DNA from: Bacteroidales bacterium
GTDB lineage: Bacteria > Bacteroidota > Bacteroidia > Bacteroidales > VadinHA17
Assembly: GCA_020353115.1 (NCBI GenBank)
Contig: CP070687.1
Coordinates: 1,995,839-2,009,605, forward strand
Direction of reading: 5' to 3'
Length of the DNA stretch: 13,767 bases
Positions 1 through 7,761 of the stretch are shown here, one piece after another. The notes beneath the pieces were generated by a model. That model searched no databases and was not told the origin of the DNA. It was given only the letters and a program-made list of their open reading frames with translations. The number at the start of each line of letters is the position of its first letter. The stretch's first letter is position 1. The position numbers were made by a program, and so were the translations under genes.

Positions 1-2
1 GC

Positions 3-68
3 AATTCAGGTATTGAAATCAGAAAACCTGTATTGAACCAGATTTCCCGGGATTCGTTCGATAACTGA
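3..68 (+). CDS. Possible C-terminal tail of a gene cut by the left edge
   Basis: Frame 3 is open from the window edge for 21 codons and ends in TGA at 66-68, 33 bases before the aminopeptidase start. The mixed, non-repetitive composition (ending ISRDSFDN) looks protein-like. The stretch is too short to assign to a family, and another frame is also open to 36, so this could be chance. If real, it would be a same-strand gene just upstream of the peptidase. Confidence 0.3.
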   Translation, partial: NSGIEIRKPVLNQISRDSFDN

Positions 69-101
69 AATGAAACGCTTCACATAAATAATTCTACTTC
101 A

Positions 102-2270
102 ATGAAAAGATTCTATTTGCTCCTGGTTTTTCTTGAACTGGCTTTTCTATCGCTGCAGGCGCAAAAAATCGATGTATACAAAAGACCTCTACAATATGAA
201 CCAAGTCATGATTTTGATGCTCTTCATTACCGGATCAAGCTGGATTTTAACGAAGCAAGAAAAACCTTCCGGGGCGAAAATACCATCACCCTTGTATCCC
301 TATGTGATGATTTTCAGACCTGCATCCTGGATGCAGTGACCTTCACCGTATCCGGAGTAGAGGATCTGGCTTTTAATCCATTAAATTTCGAACATATAGA
401 TCAGAAACTCCATGTTTACCTGCATGAACCAGCGAAATATGGTGACACCGTATCTTTTACCGTTCACTATATTTCCGAGAACGTCAAAGCCGATCCTGAA
501 AAGTTTGGTATGGGAAGAAATTATGCCCTCGGGCTCACCTTTCTGGATGAAACCACCTCACATCCATCTCTGATACAGGCACTCTCGTTCCCAACGGGTG
601 CCAGGCACTGGTATCCATGCTATGACCACCCGCACGACAAAGCCACCCAGGAGATTATTGCAACGGTAAACAACAGCTATAACCTATTATCGAATGGGAG
701 ACTTGTCGATGTGTCGGAGGATACGGCCAATCAAACAAAAACCTTCCACTGGTCCCTTGAACAACCTCATTCCACCTATCTTTCCATGTTAATTGCCGGA
801 TCCTATGAAGTAATCAAGGATGCATTTGAAGATCTTCCGATTAACTATTGGGTATATCCAAAAGATGTAGACAATGCACTCCGGTCGTTCCATAAAACTC
901 CGGCGATTATTGATTTCTTTAGTAAGGAATACGGTTATAACTATCCTTGGCCGAAATACGACCAGATCACAATTCCGGGAATAGGGGGTGGTGCAGAGTG
1001 CACATCCGCAACGTTAATCGGGCAGGGAACCATTCATGATGAAAAGGCGGAGCAGGATTTTCCAAGCCACTGGCTTGTAGCTCATGAAGCGGCCCACCAA
1101 TGGTGGGGCGATCTTGTTACGTGCAGGGACTGGGGTCATACATGGCTGAATGAAAGTTTCGGCACCTACAGCGAATACCTTTTCAGCAAACATGAACTAG
1201 GTGAAGAAGAGGGTGCTGTTAATCTCCTTAATAAAAAGAACCAGTATCTGGATGAAGCACACAACCGTTACATACGACCCATTGTATTTCACAGGTGGGA
1301 ATATCCAAACCAGAATTTTGACAGCCACACCTATCCAAAAGGGGCGGTGGTATTACATATGATGCGCTGGATCCTTGGAGATAAACCATTCAGGGCAACG
1401 CTGATCCACTTTCTTGAAAAACATGCATTTAAACCCGTTGACACCCATGATTTTTACACCGCAGTCAAGGAAGCAACGGGTCAAAACCTTGATTGGTTTT
1501 TCGACCAGTGGCTTTATAGACCGGGACATCCCGTTTTTAATATTACCTATAAATGGAATGGAAAAAATAAAAAGCTGATCCTCACCATCGATCAGGTGCA
1601 GGATACGTCAAAAGGGATCCCCGTATACAGAACCCCGGTAATTATCGGCATCACCACTTCGACAGACAAAAGATCCCATAAAATCTGGCTGGAGAAAGAA
1701 TCCGAAACATATGAATTCGAATGCTCAGAACAACCTCTCCTGGTTCGATTCGATGAGGGAAATTACCTGCTTAAGGAATGGACATTCACCAAGTCGCGGG
1801 ATGAAATCCTCTTTCAGTTAAGACACGATGATGTGACTGGACGGATGTGGGCGGCTTCTGAACTATCAAAATACAGTTCCGAAAAAGAGGTTCGGGAAGC
1901 TCTTACTGAAACTGCAAAAACGGATCCGTTCTGGTCCGTTCGCAGAGTTTCAGTTGAAACGCTGGGAAACCTGAAAGACAGAAAATTAATAAAACTGTTT
2001 AAAGAAGTTTGCTATGACCAGAATTCCATTGTCAGAAGAGCGGCTATACAATCCCTCGGCAAATTGAACGACACCAGTCTGGTAATTTTCCTTACAGAAA
2101 GAGTTGAAAATGAAAATAGCTATGTTGCAAAAGCAGAAGCCATCAGGGCATTAGGCGGCTTTAACGATAAATCCCTGAGGCCCCTCTTTGAAGAAATGTT
2201 AACGGTAGATTCTCCGCGAAATATCATCAAAAGAGCCGCTGAATGGGCAATAGCTCAACTGCCGGAATAG
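102..2270 (+). CDS. Secreted M1-family (gluzincin) metallopeptidase with HEAT-like C-terminus
   Basis: This is a probable zinc aminopeptidase that removes N-terminal residues from peptides outside the cytoplasm. A signal peptide (basic MKR, hydrophobic core, likely cleavage near LQA-Q, residues 20-22) directs export. The zinc site is complete: H328-E-A-A-H332, then exactly 18 residues to E351 in the context WLNE, the M1 signature. Y411 in YPKGAVVLHMM fits the transition-state tyrosine. The exopeptidase motif normally written GxMEN reads G296-G-A-E299-C300. The N-terminus-binding glutamate is kept, but the Met and Asn are replaced. Residues of about 575-722 form helical HEAT-like repeats (VRRVSVETLG, VRRAAIQSLG, KAEAIRALG). 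No ATG lies further upstream in frame close by, and the signal peptide supports this start. No clear promoter was found in the first 100 bases. The family call is firm; the substrate is unknown. Confidence 0.93.
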   Translation: MKRFYLLLVFLELAFLSLQAQKIDVYKRPLQYEPSHDFDALHYRIKLDFNEARKTFRGENTITLVSLCDDFQTCILDAVTFTVSGVEDLAFNPLNFEHIDQKLHVYLHEPAKYGDTVSFTVHYISENVKADPEKFGMGRNYALGLTFLDETTSHPSLIQALSFPTGARHWYPCYDHPHDKATQEIIATVNNSYNLLSNGRLVDVSEDTANQTKTFHWSLEQPHSTYLSMLIAGSYEVIKDAFEDLPINYWVYPKDVDNALRSFHKTPAIIDFFSKEYGYNYPWPKYDQITIPGIGGGAECTSATLIGQGTIHDEKAEQDFPSHWLVAHEAAHQWWGDLVTCRDWGHTWLNESFGTYSEYLFSKHELGEEEGAVNLLNKKNQYLDEAHNRYIRPIVFHRWEYPNQNFDSHTYPKGAVVLHMMRWILGDKPFRATLIHFLEKHAFKPVDTHDFYTAVKEATGQNLDWFFDQWLYRPGHPVFNITYKWNGKNKKLILTIDQVQDTSKGIPVYRTPVIIGITTSTDKRSHKIWLEKESETYEFECSEQPLLVRFDEGNYLLKEWTFTKSRDEILFQLRHDDVTGRMWAASELSKYSSEKEVREALTETAKTDPFWSVRRVSVETLGNLKDRKLIKLFKEVCYDQNSIVRRAAIQSLGKLNDTSLVIFLTERVENENSYVAKAEAIRALGGFNDKSLRPLFEEMLTVDSPRNIIKRAAEWAIAQLPE

Positions 2271-2287
2271 ATGCTTTTTATTGCTGC

Positions 2288-2318
2288 ATCGCAATATACA
2301 CCAATTGCGATTATTTTT
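2288..2318 (+). terminator. Intrinsic terminator of the M1 peptidase gene
   Basis: A perfect 8-bp inverted repeat, ATCGCAAT (2288-2295) and ATTGCGAT (2304-2311), has an 8-base loop and is followed by TATTTTT. It lies 17 bases after the peptidase stop codon. The right arm runs into the stop codon of the convergent lipoprotein gene, so the two transcripts meet here. The T-run lies only on the plus-strand side, so it should mainly stop rightward transcription. Confidence 0.65.
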
Positions 2319-2694
2319 CTACCCTGGTAGCATTGAAAGGCATCTGAAATTCCGGTGGCCCGATGGTTCCTGTGAATTCGTCTCCGACAAATTCGCCGGC
2401 TATATCCAAGATATAACCACCCACATCTAAAGAAGCCGTAAGTTTACCCTCCTCAATCTTAAGGTCATCCAATTCCGCGGATCCCATATCCGATTCCATT
2501 ATACCCGTAAACGTTTCGCCATCATAATTGATGACCATAGCGCCTTCATATGTGCCGTCGGGTGTTTCCAACTTGTACTCCCATGAACCAACATATTTTT
2601 TGGTCATCATCCTGGTTGTACCACACCCTGACAGGATGGTCACCGAAACGAATAGAAGGACAAGCTTGATCATTAAGATGCTTTTACTTTTCAT
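2311..2694 (-). CDS. Small lipoprotein with lipocalin-like beta-rich domain
   Basis: This is a 127-residue predicted lipoprotein of unknown role. Counted from the chosen ATG at 2694, the signal peptide has a basic start (MKSK), a hydrophobic core and the lipobox L21-S-G-C24. The mature part is beta-rich with the pattern GSWEYKLETPDGTYEG, then FTGIMES, LTASLDV and EFTGTIGPP. This resembles the small calycin-like domains found alone or fused to amidohydrolases in Bacteroidota (inference from pattern). An upstream in-frame ATG at 2745 exists, but it would bury the signal peptide behind 17 extra residues and coincide with the predicted transcription start, so 2694 is preferred. The gene is monocistronic and converges on the M1 peptidase. 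Confidence 0.8.
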   Translation of the reverse strand: MKSKSILMIKLVLLFVSVTILSGCGTTRMMTKKYVGSWEYKLETPDGTYEGAMVINYDGETFTGIMESDMGSAELDDLKIEEGKLTASLDVGGYILDIAGEFVGDEFTGTIGPPEFQMPFNATRVEK

Positions 2695-2747
2695 GATTAA
2701 GTAAGTTATTATTAAACGACCTGTGACATTGATCTCAAATTCCATCT

Positions 2748-2779
2748 GAAATATATGATCTATTCCTGTATTCTACAAA
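2748..2779 (-). promoter_or_regulatory. Bacteroidota-type promoter of the small lipoprotein
   Basis: On the minus strand, TTTG (2776-2779) is followed after 20 bases by TATATTTC (2748-2755). This matches the Bacteroidota -33 TTTG and -7 TAnnTTTG pattern with one mismatch in the last base and normal spacing. Transcription would begin at about 2741-2745, leaving a leader of roughly 50 bases before the ATG at 2694. It is the best promoter match I found in the window. Confidence 0.5.
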
Positions 2780-2895
2780 CTAAAAGGACAATTATACAGC
2801 ATGTAATGTGGAATATTCGATTCTTTACTTCGGGCTTTCAACAGATCGGAAGGATTTGGCCTGAAACCAAAAAAATCATTATGCGAATAATGTAG

Positions 2896-2914
2896 GTCGA
2901 CTTTGCAAGTCGAC
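2896..2914. repeat. REP-like perfect palindrome
   Basis: GTCGACTT (2896-2903) and AAGTCGAC (2907-2914) are perfect inverted copies around a 3-base loop (TGC). There is no T-run after it on the plus strand, so it is not a typical terminator. Short GTCGAC-rich hairpins of this kind are a common form of dispersed intergenic REP repeat, but no second copy is present in this window, so that identity is inference. Confidence 0.45.
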
Positions 2915-2925
2915 TGGAACTGGAG

Positions 2926-3030
2926 ACTCAGGACCGGGTGATTCTGATGAGTCTTTTATCCGTTAAAACCTGACAGGGTAGCTTAGCTCCTCTTTTTTTC
3001 GGCAGTTGTGTACGCTGTCACCCGGTGAGT
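2926..3030. repeat. Long-range inverted repeat downstream of the glycosidase/FGE-like gene
   Basis: ACTCA (2926-2930) plus CCGGGTGA (2934-2941), interrupted by three extra bases (GGA), is the reverse complement of the 13-base run 3018-3030. The arms enclose 76 bases, including a seven-T run just before 3000. The structure ends 29 bases beyond the stop codon at 3060-3062 and could fold in the 3' end of that leftward transcript. No function is recognised. The remainder of 2695-3059 holds no supported gene. Confidence 0.35.
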
Positions 3031-3059
3031 TTATCAGATCGGTTGGGACCTTTCAATTC

Positions 3060-5834
3060 TTACTCCGCATCTTTCACACAGCGGAAACCGACGGTCGCAT
3101 TCCGGTCGAATCCGGGAGATACGAGCAGAAGCATTTGGGTATGATTGAGAGGTTGTGGTCCTCCCCGGACATACCACTGGCTGGATGTGGGTTTGAAGTA
3201 ACTTCCTCCTCTTATTATATTGAACCTGTAACTCCCGTTATCATAAATATCATTCGTCATCTGCCATACGTTCCCTACCAGGTCTTCAATATTAAAAGGA
3301 CTCATACCTTTGGGAAATGCATCGACAGGAGTCGGTCTTTCAAAAGCATCATTACATTTCGTACTGTGAAATTCGTCTCCCCATGGCCAGGTTCGTCCAT
3401 CGGTTCCCTGAGCCGCATATTGCCACTCGATTTCGGTAGGTAATCTTTTTCCGGACCATTCGGCATAAGCTTTTGCATCTTCCAGCGACACATATACCAC
3501 AGGGTAATTATCCTGTCCCTGGGGGTATATTCCATTTTCCCAATGTTTTAAGAAGTTGGTGGGATCCCTGGGCTGATAACCTGTAGCCACCATGAATTCA
3601 TAATACTCCGCATTGGTGACCGGGTATTTATCCATAAAAAACCGCTCAACATGCACCAGGCGGGGAGTTGAATAATCAGGATAAGGAATAAACTGGTCAG
3701 GATTGGTTACGGAAAAGGAGAAATCTCCTGCCGGGATCTCCTCCATATTTGCAAAGGGTCTCCTGACCCTTTTAGTATATTCGACCCTGCTAATCCGTCT
3801 CGGTTCACCGGGTTGAATCTTTATAACACATTCATCCAGCAGGCTGTTCTCTCCGAATAACTGGATTACTATTTTATCTTCATACTGCCCGAAAAGATCC
3901 AATATACGAAGGCGGAGGGTATCTGCTCCAAACTCTTTTGACACTCCCTGGTATGAAGGCATTCCTTTCCAGATTACAATTTTATCTCCCTTGTCTGCGT
4001 AGAGGAACAATGAATCCCGTATCAATTCAGTTTGTATAAACCTGGGGAGTCTTGCAACGCAGTCAACTCTCCCCTCTTTTCTTGTATTCAGCCATTGTTT
4101 GTTGAATGCTTTAATCTTCACCGGGACCATCCATCTCGATCCCGATTGCTCCGGTTCGAGCTCTTCATGATTCCATAGGCTTACATAATGATAACCGGGA
4201 GTGGTATCTGCTTCAAAGAGTGGTCCATGATATCCTTCATGGTTGAAACTAAGAATCGTATAAAGTGTTTTTTCACCATCTTTCCACTCGTTTACCCAGA
4301 TACTATCTCTTGTGGAATGGACCAGTGGAGTCCAGGAATCGTTGAGAAACACCGATGAGTTTTCCCTGAGAATTTTTGTTGTACGTCCGAGAAATGTATA
4401 GTCTTCATTGAGCCAATCGGGTCGTCCCGGAGCAAAGGTATTGATCTCTGTCCCGTATCCGTTGAAAAATGCAATGGCAATCTCCCGGTGGATCCGGTAA
4501 TCGTTACGCTGCACCACCCTGAAAATTGAAAATTCCGGTTTAATCAGCTTATTCAGGTTCAGTGGCGGACTCATGACGATAGCGTTATGAACCCTGCCTG
4601 AAACAATTCCGGGCATATCTGCTGGGACCGCCATTCCTTCAGAGTACATGATTATTCCTCTTTTCACGCTATCGGCAGCATGTTGAAGTTCGTAACTGGA
4701 ACTTCCGCGCGTATCCAGAACTACTCCATCCGCATCCGTGCTCTGAATCAACCGTGCCATTCCCCGGTAGTGATCTTCCTGGCGGGTACTCTTGTCCCAT
4801 GGATTGTATGTAATAAAGAAATAGGTTGACTGGTTCCTTGCATATGCTGCCAGTTCCCTGATTTTTTCCAGTCCGAGGGGAAGGTCTTCATAGAGATCCC
4901 ATTGATTTCTCTGATCGACACCAAGTCTAGGCCAGGTAGGCCAAAGACAAAAAATATCCCAGCCTCCGAAAAATTTCTTGCCTTCTTCAAGGAAAGTATA
5001 AAAATTATACCTTCCTGCCGACCGGTCATAAAAATCAATATCCCAGGCAGCCTGCAGTACCATTGTATATTTATTCCTGATCCACTTCAGGTCTTCCCTC
5101 CGGTAGAGGGAATCGTTGAACTCTTCAAGATCAAAAAGATATCTTTCATGAAACATAAGTTTAAGGCCATTCTGCCACTCCCCTGTAAACCGGTCAATAT
5201 AGAAGGTATAGGTTACATTCCCACCCGGAGAGATAAAGGTTTCATATCTTCTTACCTGTGCATCGGTATGATCTGTCCTCCGGGCTATCCCGCATATGGA
5301 ATAATCACCTGGTAATGGAACGGATGCATATCCCATTTCCCATGCATTATCGGGCAGTATAACACCAACCGGGCCTTTCCCGGGGATAAAGATTTTTGTC
5401 CTGGCAAGGGCCCCGGAACCTGTACCGGTAATATAAATATGGTTATCAGAAATCCCGAACGGCACGATATTCGAAATTTTCAGCGTGTCATCCGATATGT
5501 TCCGGAAGGATATCGTTGCTTTCCAACCTTTGCTGAATCCCGATTGCTGTACAAGGTTTCCATAAACCATATCATTAAAACTGAAATGAAGTGTATTACC
5601 TTCATTTACAATCTGACATACGGCCGAGCTGAACCGGGAATCGTTTATCTCGAACGTAAAAAGCGGAGGAGGATCAGGGAATGCAACGAACTGGCTATCA
5701 GCAAACATGCATTCCCTGATAACCAATCCGTCGGTAACGCCAAGAATAAGATCCCGGACGGGTTGTGCTTCCGAACGGAACCCGCCTAAAAACAAAACAA
5801 AAGAAAACAGGAAGGGTATTACTTTATTGTTCAC
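3060..5834 (-). CDS. Exported glycosidase-like protein with C-terminal FGE-like (sulfatase-modifying-factor fold) domain
   Basis: This is a 924-residue exported protein of two unlike halves. A signal peptide ends near SEAQ (residues 21-24). Residues of about 245-480 read like a TIM barrel: strand-like KYTMVLQAAWDID, FFITYNPWD, DADGVVLD374 and IIMYSE399G. D374 and E399 sit at strand ends and are candidate catalytic acids by analogy with glycoside hydrolases; I cannot name the family. Residues of about 696-922 are an FGE-sulfatase domain: IPAGDF, DKYPVTNAEYYEF, RLPTEIEWQYAAQG, WPWGDE, LVGNVWQMTND, RGGSYF, GFRC. True FGE needs two cysteines just after the GGS motif; here that stretch is SYFKPTSSQWYVR with none, so formylglycine formation is unlikely. 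The start is GTG: no ATG lies nearby upstream, and the signal peptide begins here. It follows the aldose-epimerase gene by 27 bases, in the same frame, probably as an operon for sugar use. Confidence 0.8.
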   Translation of the reverse strand: MNNKVIPFLFSFVLFLGGFRSEAQPVRDLILGVTDGLVIRECMFADSQFVAFPDPPPLFTFEINDSRFSSAVCQIVNEGNTLHFSFNDMVYGNLVQQSGFSKGWKATISFRNISDDTLKISNIVPFGISDNHIYITGTGSGALARTKIFIPGKGPVGVILPDNAWEMGYASVPLPGDYSICGIARRTDHTDAQVRRYETFISPGGNVTYTFYIDRFTGEWQNGLKLMFHERYLFDLEEFNDSLYRREDLKWIRNKYTMVLQAAWDIDFYDRSAGRYNFYTFLEEGKKFFGGWDIFCLWPTWPRLGVDQRNQWDLYEDLPLGLEKIRELAAYARNQSTYFFITYNPWDKSTRQEDHYRGMARLIQSTDADGVVLDTRGSSSYELQHAADSVKRGIIMYSEGMAVPADMPGIVSGRVHNAIVMSPPLNLNKLIKPEFSIFRVVQRNDYRIHREIAIAFFNGYGTEINTFAPGRPDWLNEDYTFLGRTTKILRENSSVFLNDSWTPLVHSTRDSIWVNEWKDGEKTLYTILSFNHEGYHGPLFEADTTPGYHYVSLWNHEELEPEQSGSRWMVPVKIKAFNKQWLNTRKEGRVDCVARLPRFIQTELIRDSLFLYADKGDKIVIWKGMPSYQGVSKEFGADTLRLRILDLFGQYEDKIVIQLFGENSLLDECVIKIQPGEPRRISRVEYTKRVRRPFANMEEIPAGDFSFSVTNPDQFIPYPDYSTPRLVHVERFFMDKYPVTNAEYYEFMVATGYQPRDPTNFLKHWENGIYPQGQDNYPVVYVSLEDAKAYAEWSGKRLPTEIEWQYAAQGTDGRTWPWGDEFHSTKCNDAFERPTPVDAFPKGMSPFNIEDLVGNVWQMTNDIYDNGSYRFNIIRGGSYFKPTSSQWYVRGGPQPLNHTQMLLLVSPGFDRNATVGFRCVKDAE

Positions 5835-5861
5835 AGGAAATATAAAAAGGTTTGGATAATT

Positions 5862-7010
5862 CTATTGTTCAACAAGAAACTTATAAACGGTTGAATGCCT
5901 ATATTTTTCACCTGGCCTGAGGATGGTGGAAGGAAAATCGGGTTGATTCGGGGAATCGGGAAAATGTTGGGTTTCCAGACAAAATCCGAAGTGTTTTTCA
6001 TATACAAATCCATTTTTCCCTGTCAGGCTGCCGTCAAGGAAATTACCCGTGTAGAACTGGACACCGGGCTCCGTGGTATAAACCTCCATTATCCGGCCAC
6101 CCTGTTTCTCATGTACCCTTGCAGCGAAAGTCATTCCTTCTTCACTTTTGTTTAAGACATATGTATGATCATATCCGCCTTCAACCTGGTCAATCCTCGA
6201 ACCGATTGTGTGTGGTACAGTAAAATCCATTACGGTCCCCTTCAACTCCCTCAGTTCCCCGGTCGGTATCAAACCTTCATCGACAACAACATACCGGTCA
6301 GCATTTATCATCATCTCATGATCCAGTATATTTGATTTTCCTGCAGCCAGGTTGAAGTAACTGTGATGTGTAAGATTTACGGGACAAGCCTTGTCGGTTT
6401 CGGCCGTATAATCAATTTTAAATTCATTATTATTCGAAAGAAAGTAGGTAACCTCCACCGTCAGATTACCCGGATATCCCTCTTCCAAATCTTTGCTTAA
6501 ATAGTTAAATTTAACACCCAGACCATCGACATTCTCAAAGGATTCGGCCACCCAGACAACCTTGTCAAATCCAACCAAACCTCCATGAAGATGGTTTTCC
6601 CCGTTATTTCGTGCCAATGAATATTCGACACCATCCAGGGAAAATTTGCCGGCGGCAATGCGATTCCCATACCTGCCGATAATTGTTCCGAAATGTGGAT
6701 GATCACCAAGATAATCCCGGAAATCATCAAATCCCAGCACAATATCTTCAAAATCACCGTTCTTGTCAGGTACGGTGAGTGATGTAAGAATTCCTCCGAA
6801 ATTGGTGATCTTTGCAACTATGCCATTTATATTGGTCAGTATATAAAGATCTACTTCCTGCCCATCTGGTGTGGTTCCGAATTTCTCCTTTATTATTTTC
6901 ATTTTAGGTTCTGTTTGTCCATTTACTTTCTTATCCGTCGTGCTTTTACAGGCAGATAAAAAAATAAGGCCCATTAACAACCAAAGAGTTATTGATCCTG
7001 ATATTCTCAT
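5862..7010 (-). CDS. galM: Aldose 1-epimerase (mutarotase), lipoprotein form
   Basis: This enzyme interconverts the alpha and beta anomers of aldohexoses such as galactose or glucose. The family hallmarks are all present: R117 in GRYGNRIA, N139-H-L-H142-G-G, H216 in HHSYFNL, D281 in GYDHTYVLN and E346 in FCLETQHFPDSPNQP. By comparison with characterised GalM enzymes, H142/H216 and E346 should be the acid/base residues and R117 and D281 the sugar-binding ones. Unlike the cytoplasmic enzyme, it starts with a signal peptide and lipobox L18-S-A-C21, so it should be anchored in an envelope membrane and work on extracytoplasmic sugars. At 382 residues it is normal length plus the leader. It is the first gene of a leftward pair with the glycosidase-like/FGE-like gene, which fits mutarotation of freshly released sugar. 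No convincing promoter was found in the 160 bases upstream. Confidence 0.93.
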   Translation of the reverse strand: MRISGSITLWLLMGLIFLSACKSTTDKKVNGQTEPKMKIIKEKFGTTPDGQEVDLYILTNINGIVAKITNFGGILTSLTVPDKNGDFEDIVLGFDDFRDYLGDHPHFGTIIGRYGNRIAAGKFSLDGVEYSLARNNGENHLHGGLVGFDKVVWVAESFENVDGLGVKFNYLSKDLEEGYPGNLTVEVTYFLSNNNEFKIDYTAETDKACPVNLTHHSYFNLAAGKSNILDHEMMINADRYVVVDEGLIPTGELRELKGTVMDFTVPHTIGSRIDQVEGGYDHTYVLNKSEEGMTFAARVHEKQGGRIMEVYTTEPGVQFYTGNFLDGSLTGKNGFVYEKHFGFCLETQHFPDSPNQPDFPSTILRPGEKYRHSTVYKFLVEQ

Positions 7011-7107
7011 TTTTCAGCTAATCGTTTTAGTGATTATGTTCTGTTTCTGATTCAAATGCAATTTATAAATTTTATCTAAATTATTATGCCTGCAACAACT
7101 CCCGAAT

Positions 7108-7130
7108 TTTCAGGTGTGGTTCCTGAAAAA
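7108..7130. other. Hairpin between the small membrane protein and galM
   Basis: TTTTCAGG (7108-7115) and CCTGAAAA (7123-7130) form an 8-bp stem with a 7-base loop, about 40 bases after the stop of the leftward 73-aa gene and about 100 bases before the galM start. It could end or attenuate the small-gene transcript, but only a short T-run follows on the minus strand, so it is not a textbook terminator. Confidence 0.35.
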
Positions 7131-7170
7131 TGTCTTTACCACTTTAAATCCAAATTTCTTCAGGAAAGTT

Positions 7171-7392
7171 TCAGATAAGTCCTCCTCCCACTATCAGTCT
7201 GATGATAGCAATCGCGATTACAAGTGCATTCAGCATTCTCCCTGTGTTGTTCCTGGCCAAAATACCGAACAGCAATCCCACGACCGCTATAATCAGGGCA
7301 ATCCAATTCAGCCAGCCCAACAAGGGGATCAGTCCGGCCAGGGCAATGACCAGACCTGCAATCCCGATAATTGTAGAAACGATATTAAACAT
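7171..7392 (-). CDS. Small hydrophobic membrane protein
   Basis: This 73-residue protein is almost entirely membrane-embedded, with probable helices at about residues 3-25, 28-47 and 53-72 and one polar loop (ARNNTGRMLN, 46-55). The start ATG at 7390-7392 is clear. The glycine/alanine/isoleucine-rich sequence, with LIPLLGWLNW in the middle and a GGG turn near the end, resembles a family of very short inner-membrane proteins common in Bacteroidota, with no function known to me. Two plus-strand ORFs overlap the same DNA, but they are proline- and glutamine-rich mirror frames without protein character. The next plus-strand gene starts 83 bases away, so the intervening DNA is a divergent promoter region, though no strong promoter match is visible. 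Confidence 0.72.
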   Translation of the reverse strand: MFNIVSTIIGIAGLVIALAGLIPLLGWLNWIALIIAVVGLLFGILARNNTGRMLNALVIAIAIIRLIVGGGLI

Positions 7393-7475
7393 AAAAAAAT
7401 CAGGTTTACCGGAAATTTATTATTTTGCCAGGCATAAGATAACATTATTATTAAACATGGCGTATAAGAGGATAT

Positions 7476-7703
7476 ATGAAACGGAAGATAATCATGAAAG
7501 GTTTACTAAAAGCCATTATTCTACTCTCTGTATTTTTAGTAGCACCGGCATGTAGTAGCTCAACGAAAGCGAAAAAAGCAAAGAAACGGATTATCATGAT
7601 CGACACACCAAGGTATGGAAAGAACAGCATGTTTTTCTCTGCGAAATATCAAAGGCAACTAAAATCAAGGGCAAAAAAGAACGCCAGGAGAAACCGGCGT
7701 TAA
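7476..7703 (+). CDS. Short, very basic lipoprotein
   Basis: This is a 75-residue predicted lipoprotein of unknown function. After a basic start and hydrophobic core comes the lipobox A-P-A-C at residues 23-26, followed by a serine run (CSSS) and a strongly basic tail (KAKKAKKR, then RAKKNARRNRR at the end). The high positive charge could let it bind peptidoglycan, LPS or nucleic acid, but that is speculation. AGAGGA (7467-7472) sits just before the ATG at 7476, a rare good ribosome binding site for this window. A second in-frame ATG at 7494 (MKGLLK) would also give a complete signal peptide. TTTTG (7422-7426) upstream could serve as a -33 box, but its -7 partner is poor. Confidence 0.65.
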   Translation: MKRKIIMKGLLKAIILLSVFLVAPACSSSTKAKKAKKRIIMIDTPRYGKNSMFFSAKYQRQLKSRAKKNARRNRR

Positions 7704-7761
7704 CCTGGCCTGTCCCAGCATCCAGACAAATCAGATACTATAAGCCGGTGACCGGAAAGGA

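Noticed and set aside
2806..2895. A 29-codon ORF on the plus strand ending just before the GTCGACTT palindrome.
   Set aside because: It is very short and shows no ribosome binding site, motif or neighbour support; it is likely chance.
2944..2975. CTGATGAG on the plus strand resembles the hammerhead ribozyme core.
   Set aside because: The required GAAA box after stem II and a suitable cleavage triplet with pairing arms are not present; the following bases read GTTAAAAC.
4902..5789. Plus-strand ORFs of 116-137 codons opposite the glycosidase/FGE-like gene.
   Set aside because: They lie antisense to a strongly supported protein and show no domain or signal peptide character.
7011..7107. Promoter of galM.
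   Set aside because: TGCATTTG and TAATTTTA each resemble a -7 box, but neither has a TTTG at the right distance, so no site is called.
7114..7555. Two plus-strand ORFs overlapping the 73-aa membrane protein and the basic lipoprotein.
   Set aside because: They have low-quality composition (Q/P/N-rich or mixed) and are antisense or out-of-frame shadows of better genes.
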